Source: Bacteroides sp.
GTDB lineage: Bacteria > Bacteroidota > Bacteroidia > Bacteroidales > Bacteroidaceae
DNA length: 64,000 bases
Reading direction: 5' to 3'
Assembly (NCBI GenBank): GCA_021202275.1
Contig: JAJQDI010000031.1
Coordinates: 248,001-312,000, forward strand
The translations under genes were made by a program, and so were the position numbers. The number at the start of each line of letters is the position of its first letter. Within the stretch, counting starts at the first letter, position 1. This document shows positions 55,794 through 64,000 of this stretch, one piece after another. The notes below the pieces were generated by a model. That model did no database searches. It was not told where the DNA came from and saw only the letters and a program-made list of their open reading frames with translations.

Positions 55794-57482
55794 ATGATAA
55801 AAACATATATTATTCAAACTGTATGTTGTGTTGTTATGCTGGTAGCAGGCTTGTCCTGCTCCAGCAATGACAACGCGAATGACCCCGAATTAATAGTAGG
55901 CAAGGAACAACTATCTTTCGGAAAAGGAGAAAGTACTCAGAAGTTTGCTATCAAGACCAATGTGGACTGGCAGGTTTCTTCCTCGGAAGCATGGTGTATA
56001 TTGTCTCCTATGTCCGGTAGCGCGGGTACACATCAGATTGAAGTATCTGTAACAGCTAATTCCGATACGGATTCCCGTACTTCAACAATCACTGTAAATG
56101 CAGGGGGAATCGTAGAACAGGTAGTTATTAAACAGTCGGCAACTGAACTGTTGAAACTGACTCAGACGGAGTATGGAATTTCCGCTGACGGAGGATTAGT
56201 GACTGTGGAATATGAAGTTTCTTTCGAACCTCAGATCACAATCAGTGATAGTTGGATCAGAGAGACTACTGCGTCCCGGGCAGTCTCTACCGGAACTCTT
56301 TCTCTGGAAGTGGAGGCCAATGGTACTATGCTGGAACGTACAGGTACTATTATCTTTGTTGTGGGAGAACTGACAGAAACTGTAACTCTTATACAAGCCG
56401 CCCAGGATGTATATATAGATGCAGATGCCACAGATATGCACAGTGATGCGCTTGTCTTGGCACAGAAAATGGGTATTGGCTGGAATCTGGGCAACTCTCT
56501 GGAAGCGTGTAGCGGAGTAGATAGTGCCAGTGAAACTGCCTGGGGAAATCCGGCAGTGAGTAAGGGTATGATCGACGCGGTAAAGGCAGCTGGTTTTAAT
56601 ACCGTACGTATTCCTTGTGCCTGGAGCGGTTACATAGAAGATCAATCTACTTATCGCATCAAAGATTCGTGGCTGGCACGTGTCAAAGAAGTGGTGGATT
56701 ATTGTGTAGACAACGATATGTATGCAATCATCAACATTCATTGGGATGGAGGCTGGTTGGAAAATAACCCCTTCTATGACAAACAGGAGGAGGTGAATGA
56801 GAAACAAGAAGCCTTGTGGAAACAAATTGCTGTGTATTTCCGGGATTATGACGAGCACCTGCTGTTTGCAGGTACAAACGAAGTACATGCAGACTACGGT
56901 ACGCCGACATCTGAGTATATAGAAGTTCAGCATTCGTATAACCAGACGTTTGTAGATGTGGTTCGTAGTACCGGCGGACGAAATGCTTATCGGAACCTGA
57001 TCGTTCAGGCATATAATACCAATATCACGTATGCGGTAGATTATCTGGAGATGCCAGACGATCCTATGACCGATCGGTTGATGGCTGAGGTACATTATTA
57101 CGATCCTTATGAGTTTTGTCTGGACGAAAGCAGCAACAAATATCTTTGGGGCAGTCAAAGATACAGTGGTACAAATCTGGTGACTTGGGGAAATGAAGAT
57201 TGGGCCGATGAAGCATTTGGCATGATGAAAACACATTTTACAGATAAAGGTATTCCGGTGGTTATAGGGGAGTATGGAGCCATTTTACGTACAAGTCCTT
57301 CCGAAGCGGTAGAAGCGCGGAACTACTATCTCAACTATGTGACACGCGCCATGCTGAGAAATGGCTGTGTGCCGGTCTATTGGGACAATGGAGGAACTGG
57401 AAATTATGGTTTTGGTCTTTTCAATAGGGATACATATGAGGAGGTACATCCGGATGCTATAAAAGCAATCATGGATAATTAA
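55794..57482 (+). CDS. GH5 endo-glycanase with two BACON domains
   Basis: 562 residues. Lipobox near 19-22 (VAGLSCSS). Two BACON domains at about 33-115 and 118-202 precede a GH5 barrel. The catalytic domain begins KMGIGWNLGNSLEA. Acid/base is E363 in LLFAGTNEVHAD and the nucleophile E493 in PVVIGEYGAI. The WNLGNSLEA start resembles subfamily 4-type endo-beta-1,4-glucanases and xyloglucanases, including BACON-bearing enzymes of xyloglucan loci, so a beta-1,4-linked backbone is the likely target. Outer-membrane anchored; makes the oligosaccharides imported by SusC/D. Confidence 0.88.
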   Translation: MIKTYIIQTVCCVVMLVAGLSCSSNDNANDPELIVGKEQLSFGKGESTQKFAIKTNVDWQVSSSEAWCILSPMSGSAGTHQIEVSVTANSDTDSRTSTITVNAGGIVEQVVIKQSATELLKLTQTEYGISADGGLVTVEYEVSFEPQITISDSWIRETTASRAVSTGTLSLEVEANGTMLERTGTIIFVVGELTETVTLIQAAQDVYIDADATDMHSDALVLAQKMGIGWNLGNSLEACSGVDSASETAWGNPAVSKGMIDAVKAAGFNTVRIPCAWSGYIEDQSTYRIKDSWLARVKEVVDYCVDNDMYAIINIHWDGGWLENNPFYDKQEEVNEKQEALWKQIAVYFRDYDEHLLFAGTNEVHADYGTPTSEYIEVQHSYNQTFVDVVRSTGGRNAYRNLIVQAYNTNITYAVDYLEMPDDPMTDRLMAEVHYYDPYEFCLDESSNKYLWGSQRYSGTNLVTWGNEDWADEAFGMMKTHFTDKGIPVVIGEYGAILRTSPSEAVEARNYYLNYVTRAMLRNGCVPVYWDNGGTGNYGFGLFNRDTYEEVHPDAIKAIMDN

Positions 57483-57607
57483 TTATTTCTAACATGATAG
57501 TTTGTCAAAAGTCTGTTTTGGGTTATTTCTCCCTTGTTATAAGATGTTTTGAGCAGGATTAAAACTAAAAATGGACTAATGACACATCCTTAAAAACAGT
57601 AATAATT

Positions 57608-58213
57608 ATGAAAACACAAATTACTTTATTATGTGTGATCTTATTTTTTTTAATAGGATGTGAAAATAGCATGGAAGTGGTAGAAGATAATAATATGTTT
57701 TCTACAGAAATCCAGTCAGTAAGTATAAGTAGTGCTCTGGAAGCAACCTATAATTTTTGCAATATCGTTGGAAAAACTCAGCAAACACGAATACCTATGT
57801 GGGGATATAGCTCTAATGTAGGCACCCCACAAACTATTCGGAATCTTTCCGGAACCAGACTATATGGTGAGGTTTCACTTCAGGTACATGTAACTCTTCA
57901 AAATACTTCTTCTTCACCGGTGACAGTCAGGGATCCTGTTGTGGAAAGTAACCCTTTTGGAGGGGCAAGTAACATGGGTGCTTCTCTCTATGAGGCAAGT
58001 GGTTCGACATTGGGGAGTAAAGTAACGAGTGTTGCTATACCTGCCGGACAAAGTGTTTCTGTCTTTTTTGTGGCGGAATATTCTAATATTGACTATACTT
58101 TCCCTGATCCTGGTTATGGATGGGCCACTGCCAGAACCCCTGTATCAGTAACCTCGACAATTGGTTCCGGAACTTTACCAAACAGTAATAATTATATACT
58201 GGCATGGCAATAG
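57608..58213 (+). CDS. Small lipoprotein of unknown function in PUL
   Basis: 201 residues. Lipobox LFFLIGCENS. Beta-rich with an FN3-like stretch of small polar residues (YGEVSLQVHVTLQNTSSSPV). No known domain. Last gene before a terminator and 125 bases after the GH5 gene; may be an accessory glycan-binding or cell-surface protein. Function not inferred. Confidence 0.6.
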   Translation: MKTQITLLCVILFFLIGCENSMEVVEDNNMFSTEIQSVSISSALEATYNFCNIVGKTQQTRIPMWGYSSNVGTPQTIRNLSGTRLYGEVSLQVHVTLQNTSSSPVTVRDPVVESNPFGGASNMGASLYEASGSTLGSKVTSVAIPAGQSVSVFFVAEYSNIDYTFPDPGYGWATARTPVSVTSTIGSGTLPNSNNYILAWQ

Positions 58214-58241
58214 ATACTAAAGTAATTTACTCATAAAAAAG

Positions 58242-58278
58242 TAGTCTTAATTGGTCCGACATTAGGACTATTTTTTTA
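58242..58278 (+). terminator. PUL terminator
   Basis: TAGTCTTAAT (58242-58251) and ATTAGGACTA (58261-58270) form the stem, followed by seven T then ATT. Confidence 0.8.
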
Positions 58279-58314
58279 TTTTTACTCTTTAGTTAGATTT
58301 TAATTTTTACATTC

Positions 58315-59751
58315 ATGAGAAACCAATCTATTTACACAACTCTTCTGGCTTCTGCGGGAGTAACTTTTACTTTAACCGCTTTTGCCCAACAACCTCCCAA
58401 TGTACTTATCATCTATATGGACGATATGGGATACAGTGATATCAGCTGTTACGGTCAGCAGAAGTGGCAGACCCCGCATATCGATCGCCTCGGACAGGAA
58501 GGGATCCGCTTTACGGCGGCCTATTCCGCCTCTCCGGTTTCCAGCCCCTCCCGGGCTGCCTTGCTTACGGGCCGCTATCCGTCCCGCATGGGCATAAAGG
58601 ATGTGTTTTTCCCGGAGAGTTATACCGGGATTCCAGAGGGTGAGACCCTGATCTCTGAATTGCTCCAACAAAAAGGATATGCCACCGGCATTATAGGCAA
58701 GTGGCACCTGGGACACAGAGACAGATACCTGCCGTTGCAGCGGGGATTTGATGAGTATTTCGGTATCCCTTATAGCAACGATATGACCGCCCAGGTCTAC
58801 CTGCGTGGCAATGAAGTGGAAGAGTTTCATATCGACCAGTCACAGATGATCAGGCGATATACGGAGGAAGCCGTCGACTTTATTCACCGACATCAGGAAC
58901 AACCATTCTTTCTTTACCTGGCACACAATATGATGCACGTACCCGTGTTCTGTTCCGAAGAGTTCCGGGGCAGATCCGGTCATGGGCTCTATGGAGATAC
59001 CGTACTGGAAATAGACTGGAGTGTAGGTCAGATCATGCAAGTACTGGAAGAAAAAGGACTTCTGGAAAATACATTGGTTGTGTTCAGCAGTGACAACGGA
59101 CCCTGGCTACAGGAAGGCCCTCTGGGTGGGGAGGCCGATCCGTGGCGCGAAGGCAAAGGCACCAGCTTTGAAGGAGGAGTACGCGTCCCTTACCTGGTCT
59201 ATTGGAAAGGGAAGATACAACCTGCCGTACGGGAAGACATTGTGACTACCATGGATCTTTTCCCTACGATTGCTGAACTGTGCGGGGCAGAACTGCCAGC
59301 TGACCGGCCGATCGATGGATATAGCCTGACAGAGTTGTTGCTGAAAGGGGGTAAACGTGCCAGTGATCAGTATGCCTATTTCCGCGACAATACACTCGCT
59401 ACCGGTTTGCGGGTGGGCGATTGGAAGATCACCCTTCCCGAAGGACAGATCCAGGGCAATTTCTGGCGGGCTTCTACGGCGGCACACGATACACTTCTTT
59501 TTAATCTGAGGGAAGATCCGGAAGAGCAGATCAACCTGTACTATAAATATCCGGAAAAAGCCAGAGAGATGGCAGAAGCATTGTCTGCCTATAAAAAGCA
59601 ATTCGGAGAGATACCTCCTCCACTGGTAGTAGGCTTCAACGATCAGTTGCGTGAGTTGCGTCAGCAACGGGAAGAAGCCATAGAGGAAGCGAAACAACGC
59701 GGGGTCACCAGTAAAGCAGAACAGATAGATGGATTTATAGAAGCGGAATAA
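58315..59751 (+). CDS. Sulfatase, Ser-type (S1 family)
   Basis: 478 residues with signal peptide ending LTAFA. Metal-binding start VLIIYMDDMGYSDISCYG. The activation motif is SSPSR (S76-S77-P78-S79-R80) in ASPVSSPSRAALLTGRYPSR, so the formylglycine precursor is Ser, not Cys; in bacteria this form is matured by an anaerobic radical SAM sulfatase-maturating enzyme. Also GKWHLG and VVFSSDNGPW. Removes sulfate from a glycan or glycoside; downstream of the PUL but after a terminator, so its link to it is inferred. Confidence 0.88.
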   Translation: MRNQSIYTTLLASAGVTFTLTAFAQQPPNVLIIYMDDMGYSDISCYGQQKWQTPHIDRLGQEGIRFTAAYSASPVSSPSRAALLTGRYPSRMGIKDVFFPESYTGIPEGETLISELLQQKGYATGIIGKWHLGHRDRYLPLQRGFDEYFGIPYSNDMTAQVYLRGNEVEEFHIDQSQMIRRYTEEAVDFIHRHQEQPFFLYLAHNMMHVPVFCSEEFRGRSGHGLYGDTVLEIDWSVGQIMQVLEEKGLLENTLVVFSSDNGPWLQEGPLGGEADPWREGKGTSFEGGVRVPYLVYWKGKIQPAVREDIVTTMDLFPTIAELCGAELPADRPIDGYSLTELLLKGGKRASDQYAYFRDNTLATGLRVGDWKITLPEGQIQGNFWRASTAAHDTLLFNLREDPEEQINLYYKYPEKAREMAEALSAYKKQFGEIPPPLVVGFNDQLRELRQQREEAIEEAKQRGVTSKAEQIDGFIEAE

Positions 59752-59807
59752 ATCTACAAGTATATAGATTCCTTATTGTAAAAGAAATCTATAAGCAGAA
59801 AATCAGA

Positions 59808-59842
59808 TCCCCGGCAAAAAAACACTTTTTTGCCGGGGAATT
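59808..59842. terminator. Terminator between sulfatase and nadB
   Basis: CCCCGGCAAAAAA and TTTTTTGCCGGGG form a 13-bp stem with a short CACT-type loop, flanked by AT-rich tails for both converging genes. Confidence 0.8.
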
Positions 59843-59864
59843 TTGTTTATAGAACCTGCTTAAG

Positions 59865-61442
59865 TTATTCATTCTTCTCTTTAACCGGAGGATAATCGAT
59901 CGTATAATGCAGCCCCCGGCTTTCTTTCCGTTCGATCGCCTGACGCATGATCAGGTAACCCACATTGATCACATTACGTAGTTCGCAAATCTCTTTGGAA
60001 GCACAGCTCCGTTTGAACAGGCTTTCTGTTTCTTCGTACAGAATATCCAGGCGATCCCAGGCCCGCTTCAGGCGCAGATCACTTCGTACGATCCCTACAT
60101 ACGCGCTCATGATCTGATTTACCTCTTTCATACTTTGGGTGATGAGTACCATTTCCTCCGGTGAGCGGGTGCCTGCGTCGTTCCATTCCGGAATATTTTC
60201 ATTGTGTATATAGGCTGAAAGCACCTGCAGAGAGTGCCTGGCAGCTGCGTCGGCATAGACTACCGCTTCGATCAGTGAGTTCGAAGCCAGTCGGTTGCCT
60301 CCATGCAGACCGGTACAGGCACACTCACCAATAGCATATAATCTCCGGATAGAAGACTGTGCATTATCATCTACCCATATGCCTCCGCAGAGATAATGGG
60401 CAGCCGGTGCTACCGGAATGTATTCGCGGGTAATGTCTATACCCAGGCTCAGACACTTCTCATAGATATTGGGGAAGTGGTTGCGGGTCTCTTCCGCATC
60501 TTTATGAGTAACATCCAGGTACACAAAATCGTCTCCCCGGTTTTTCATTTCATTGTCGATGGCACGTGCCACAATATCGCGGGGAGCTAGGGAGAGACGC
60601 GGATCGTATTTCTGCATAAACTCCCGGCCATCTTGGGTACGCAGGATGCCTCCGTATCCTCGCATGGCCTCTGTGATCAGGAAGCTGGGGCGGTCGCCGG
60701 GATGGTAAAGGGCAGTCGGGTGGAATTGTACAAACTCCATATCCTTCACGGTACCTTTGGCCCGATAGACCATAGCGATACCATCACCCGTAGCTACCAG
60801 CGGATTGGTCGTCGTCTGGTACACGGCACCTACCCCTCCGGTGGCCATCAGGGTCACTTTTGAAAGATAGGTATCTACCTTTCCGGAGTTCAGATCTAAG
60901 ATATAAGCTCCATAGCATTCGATATCCGGGGTCTGGCGGGTAACGACCTCCCCCAAGTGGTGCTGCGTCAGGATCTCTATGGCAAAATGATTTTCCAGTA
61001 CGGTGATGGCCGGATGGCGGTGGATGGCGCGTATCAGGCTTTCCTGGATCTCTGCCCCGGTATTGTCTTTGTGGTGCAGGATACGGAACTCCGAATGTCC
61101 GCCTTCCCGGTGCAGATCGAACTCCCCTTCTTCGTTCTTATCGAAATCCACGCCCCAGCTGATCAACTCTTCTATCTGCTGAGGAGCTTCCCGTACCACC
61201 TTCTCTACCGCCTTACGATCGCTCAGCCAGTCGCCCGCAATCATCGTATCTTCGATATGTTTCTCGAAATTGTCTACCAGCGTATTGGTCACCGAAGCCA
61301 CTCCACCCTGGGCGTAGAAGGTATTGGCCTCTTCCAGTGTGGTTTTGCACACCAGCGCCACACTGCCCTTACAGGCTACTTTCAAGGCGAAGCTCATTCC
61401 CGCTATGCCTGAACCGATGACTAGGAAATCAAATTTTTTAAC
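59865..61442 (-). CDS. nadB: L-aspartate oxidase NadB
   Basis: 525 residues from ATG 61442 (MVKKFDFLVIGSGIAGMSFA); an ATG at 61463 adds seven. FAD Rossmann motif VIGSGIAGMS, the second dinucleotide-associated region YAQGGVASV and HREGGHSEFRILHHKDNTGA, and the flavin lid GGIWVDDNAQSSIRRLYAIG. Oxidises aspartate to iminoaspartate, the substrate of NadA (24321-25316). Cytoplasmic. Confidence 0.93.
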   Translation of the reverse strand, partial: VKKFDFLVIGSGIAGMSFALKVACKGSVALVCKTTLEEANTFYAQGGVASVTNTLVDNFEKHIEDTMIAGDWLSDRKAVEKVVREAPQQIEELISWGVDFDKNEEGEFDLHREGGHSEFRILHHKDNTGAEIQESLIRAIHRHPAITVLENHFAIEILTQHHLGEVVTRQTPDIECYGAYILDLNSGKVDTYLSKVTLMATGGVGAVYQTTTNPLVATGDGIAMVYRAKGTVKDMEFVQFHPTALYHPGDRPSFLITEAMRGYGGILRTQDGREFMQKYDPRLSLAPRDIVARAIDNEMKNRGDDFVYLDVTHKDAEETRNHFPNIYEKCLSLGIDITREYIPVAPAAHYLCGGIWVDDNAQSSIRRLYAIGECACTGLHGGNRLASNSLIEAVVYADAAARHSLQVLSAYIHNENIPEWNDAGTRSPEEMVLITQSMKEVNQIMSAYVGIVRSDLRLKRAWDRLDILYEETESLFKRSCASKEICELRNVINVGYLIMRQAIERKESRGLHYTIDYPPVKEKNE

Positions 61443-61617
61443 CATATCTTTTTGTATTGGCACTCTCCTCCGGCAGGGGTGGCAACAGGATAGAAGCCCG
61501 TTTTTTCCGGTTGTCCGGCAGATCGTTCAGCATACAAAACTACAAAATAAGTTTTTCATTTTGCTTTTGATTGGCAATAATTCATAAAATTGCTAACTTG
61601 CCGCCAAAACCGGAACA

Positions 61618-62013
61618 ATGGACCGTATCTTTCACGCGCGCACAGCCTGGTATCAATACCTGCTACTTATTCTGCTTACAGTCAATACCGTGTATTTCCT
61701 GTGGATACGTTCCATCGGGATAGCAGTTGTACTGGTGCTGCTGTTGGTTGTACTGATCGAGCAGATCATCCATACGACGCATACATTAACAACAGAAGGG
61801 CGACTGAAAGTTCATTACGGACGTTTCCGCCGGGAGAAAGAAGTCGCTCTTTCACAGATCCGCCGGATCACTCCGGTACGGAAACTCACTGTCGGTAGCT
61901 ATTCCCTGGTGAGGTATCTCCTGGTAGAGTGTAAAGACGGCTCTCCTCTTTCGCTGATCCCGCGCAACGAGGAGGAGTTCCTGAAATGTATATATAAACA
62001 AATAAATACATAA
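61618..62013 (+). CDS. Small membrane protein with PH-like domain
   Basis: 131 residues. Two hydrophobic helices (YQYLLLILLTVNTVYFLWI and GIAVVLVLLLVVLIEQII) followed by a soluble domain whose strands (LKVHYGRFRREKEVALSQIR, YLLVECKDGSPLSLIP) resemble bacterial PH domains. Function unknown. 21 bases upstream of lpd. Confidence 0.65.
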   Translation: MDRIFHARTAWYQYLLLILLTVNTVYFLWIRSIGIAVVLVLLLVVLIEQIIHTTHTLTTEGRLKVHYGRFRREKEVALSQIRRITPVRKLTVGSYSLVRYLLVECKDGSPLSLIPRNEEEFLKCIYKQINT

Positions 62014-62034
62014 ATCTGATTCCCTTGTAACTCT

Positions 62035-63402
62035 ATGAATTACCAAGTAGCTATTATCGGTGCCGGTCCGGCCGGATATACCGCAGCGGAGGCAGCTGCC
62101 AGAGCCGGACTATCTGTAGTCCTTTTTGAGAAGAACAACCTGGGCGGAGTGTGCCTCAACGAAGGGTGTATCCCTACCAAAACCCTTTTGTACGCGGCCA
62201 AGACCTACGATGCTGCCCGGCATGCCTCCAAATACGGGATCAATGCCGGGCAAGTCTCTTTCGACCTGCCTAAGATCATCTCCCGCAAAACCAGAGTGGT
62301 GCGCAAACTGGTACTGGGTATCAAAGCCCGCCTCGCTGCGTGCGGGGTAGAGTTGGTGACGGGGGCGGCTACCCTCACCGATGCGCATACCCTTGTTTGC
62401 AACGACCAGACATATACATTTGAGAACCTGATCCTGTGTACAGGCTCCGAACCCTTTATTCCTCCGGTACGGGGACTGGATCAGGTACCGTACTGGACCC
62501 ATCGGGAGGCTTTGGATGCGAAAACGTTGCCGGCTTCGATCGTGGTATTGGGTGGAGGCGTGATCGGTATGGAGTTTGCTGCTTACCTCAACGCGTTGCA
62601 GGTAAAGGTTGCTGTAGTAGAGATGTTTGACGAGATCTTGGGAGGTATGGATCGGGAACTTTCCGGATTGTTGCGTCAGGAATATACCAAACGGGGAGTA
62701 GAGTTCCGGTTGCAGACGCGGGCGGTTTCTGTGTCCGCGACCAACGAAGAGGGAGGCATACGGATGGAGGTGAGCGGACCCGAAGGAGAAGCTGTACTCG
62801 AAGCAGATTGTTTGTTAGTAAGTGCAGGACGTGTTCCGGTGACCAAAGGCCTGGGGGTAGAAGTGCTGGATCTGGCACATACCGGACAGGGCCGTATCCG
62901 GGTAGATGCCACCATGCGCAGTTCACAGCCACACATCTATATCTGTGGAGATATGAACGGACGTTCGTTGCTGGCTCATACGGCAGTGCGGGAAGCGGAA
63001 GTAGCCGTACATGCTATTTTAGACAAGCAGGACTGTATGAGTTACCGCGCCATTCCGGGGGTGGTATATACACAACCCGAATTTGCCGGAGTGGGAGCTA
63101 CGGAAGAGAGGTTGCAAGCCGAAGGGATAGAACATCAATCAGTGAAACTGCCTATGAGCTACTCCGGTCGTTTTGTAGCGGAGAACGAAGGGGTGAATGG
63201 GGTGTGTAAGTTGTTGATTGGTACGGATGGAAAGATCCTGGGAGCCCATGTGCTGGGCAATCCGGCTTCAGAAATCATCGCGCAGGCCGGTATGGCGATA
63301 GAACTGGGTCTCACTGCAGAAGCCTGGCGAAAACTGGTGATAGCCCATCCTACGGTAGGAGAGGTGTTTAAAGAAGCATTGGGTCAATGTACGATTTACT
63401 AA
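62035..63402 (+). CDS. lpdA: Dihydrolipoyl dehydrogenase (E3)
   Basis: 455 residues. FAD motif IIGAGPAGYTAAEAA, redox-active disulfide in GGVCLNEGCIPTKTLL (Cys-x4-Cys), NAD motif VVLGGGVIGMEFAAYL, second FAD contact IYICGDMNGRSLLAH, and C-terminal catalytic HPTVGEVFKEAL. Re-oxidises lipoamide of 2-oxo acid dehydrogenase or glycine cleavage complexes. No E1/E2 genes visible nearby. Confidence 0.93.
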   Translation: MNYQVAIIGAGPAGYTAAEAAARAGLSVVLFEKNNLGGVCLNEGCIPTKTLLYAAKTYDAARHASKYGINAGQVSFDLPKIISRKTRVVRKLVLGIKARLAACGVELVTGAATLTDAHTLVCNDQTYTFENLILCTGSEPFIPPVRGLDQVPYWTHREALDAKTLPASIVVLGGGVIGMEFAAYLNALQVKVAVVEMFDEILGGMDRELSGLLRQEYTKRGVEFRLQTRAVSVSATNEEGGIRMEVSGPEGEAVLEADCLLVSAGRVPVTKGLGVEVLDLAHTGQGRIRVDATMRSSQPHIYICGDMNGRSLLAHTAVREAEVAVHAILDKQDCMSYRAIPGVVYTQPEFAGVGATEERLQAEGIEHQSVKLPMSYSGRFVAENEGVNGVCKLLIGTDGKILGAHVLGNPASEIIAQAGMAIELGLTAEAWRKLVIAHPTVGEVFKEALGQCTIY

Positions 63403-63451
63403 TTTACAATTGAAGAAGTCAATTCTATCATACAAACACAGAAATAAAAAG

Positions 63452-64000
63452 ATGATAAACAAAACAATCTGTTTGCTGGTATGCCTGTGGTGGCTTGCAC
63501 CGGCAACCTGGGGCCAGTCCGAAGATCTGGCCGGAAAAATAGAAGCATTGATCGCGGAAAAACTAGACGAATATTCCGATGTGGGTATATCCGTCTACGA
63601 TCTGACCGCGCAACAGCCCGTTTATAATTACCGGGGCGAGAAATTGTGCCGGCCGGCGTCGACCATGAAGCTGCTGACTACCGTTGCCGCTATCTCGCGT
63701 CCCGAAGCCAATGATCCCTTTCGCACGGAGGTATGGTACAAAGGAACGATCGAACATGATACGCTCTGGGGAGATCTGTATGTGGTAGGAGGTTTTGACC
63801 CGGAGTTTGACGATACCGGGTTAAAGGCATTGACAGATGCGGTGATCACGTTGCCTTTCTCTGTGATTGACGGGTATGTCTATGGAGATGTATCCATGAA
63901 AGATTCTGTCTATTTCGGTTCGGGCTGGGCCTGGGACGATAATCCCTATTATTACCATCCCTATCTCTCTCCGTTGATGCTTCACAAAGGCTACATACGG
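63452..64000 (+). CDS. dacB: D-alanyl-D-alanine carboxypeptidase/endopeptidase, PBP4-type (partial)
   Basis: 183 codons visible, open to the window edge. Signal peptide ICLLVCLWWLAPATWG, then a typical S13 N-terminus VGISVYDLTAQQPVYNYRGE and the active-site SxxK at 70-73 in RPASTMKLLTTVAA. VGGFDPEFDD lies downstream. Cleaves the terminal D-Ala or cross-bridges of peptidoglycan in the periplasm. Begins 50 bases after lpdA. Confidence 0.88.
   Translation, partial: MINKTICLLVCLWWLAPATWGQSEDLAGKIEALIAEKLDEYSDVGISVYDLTAQQPVYNYRGEKLCRPASTMKLLTTVAAISRPEANDPFRTEVWYKGTIEHDTLWGDLYVVGGFDPEFDDTGLKALTDAVITLPFSVIDGYVYGDVSMKDSVYFGSGWAWDDNPYYYHPYLSPLMLHKGYIR

Overview
The window is chromosomal DNA of a Bacteroidetes bacterium, most likely order Bacteroidales. 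The evidence is a SusC/SusD polysaccharide locus, an Mfa-type fimbrial operon, several DUF families typical of this group (DUF3575, DUF3868, DUF4294, DUF4906), BACON domains, and repeated promoters carrying the Bacteroides -7 element TAnnTTTG. No tRNA, rRNA or CRISPR array was seen.

Layout. 1-2880: right-hand part of a mobilizable or integrative element (primase, RepA-like ATPase, excisionase-type HTH, two unknown genes), all leftward. 3116-6008: housekeeping cluster ychF-panE-lgt. 6105-10371: leftward four-gene operon of a secreted caspase-like protease, an ECF sigma factor, a membrane anti-sigma/TPR protein and a secreted CHAT protease. 10581-12587: a divergent GLUG-repeat secreted protein behind a leader that can fold as an attenuator. 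13005-22114: a lipase-like lipoprotein, a frameshifted mutS, leuS, a YitT-family gene and rdgB. 22115-23055: AT-rich gene-free stretch with palindromes. 23125-27474: a SnoaL-like protein, a small membrane protein, nadA, a TrmH-type methyltransferase and a Gfo/Idh/MocA oxidoreductase. 27715-41795: a tyrosine recombinase, a 1.2-kb segment bounded by 17-bp inverted repeats (apparent DNA switch) holding an AraC-type regulator and a rightward promoter, then a fimbrial operon (DUF3575, DUF3868, Mfa1-like major subunit, Mfa2-like anchor, two large DUF4906-like tip proteins). 41810-48805: DUF4294 protein, HHH/beta-barrel protein, radical SAM enzyme, flavin reductase, SulP transporter (frameshifted), rubrerythrin. 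49078-59751: polysaccharide utilization locus (SusC, SusD, surface glycan-binding lipoprotein, GH5 with two BACON domains, small lipoprotein) followed by a Ser-type sulfatase. 59865-64000: nadB, small PH-like membrane protein, dihydrolipoyl dehydrogenase, start of a PBP4-type D-Ala-D-Ala carboxypeptidase.

Two units stand out as possible systems. The first is the caspase / ECF sigma / anti-sigma / CHAT operon, which looks like an envelope signalling pathway with two secreted caspase-fold proteases. The second is the recombinase-linked invertible segment in front of the fimbriae.

An unusual theme runs through the window. At least nine genes carry a single-base lesion: homopolymer or short-run indels in the CHAT protein, the GLUG protein, mutS, the AraC regulator and SulP, and in-frame stops explainable as C-to-T changes in the caspase, the AraC regulator, a small unknown gene, the DUF3868 protein and the Mfa2-like anchor. 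With mutS itself broken, a mismatch-repair-deficient lineage is a coherent reading. Consensus sequencing error is the main competing explanation, above all for the homopolymer cases.
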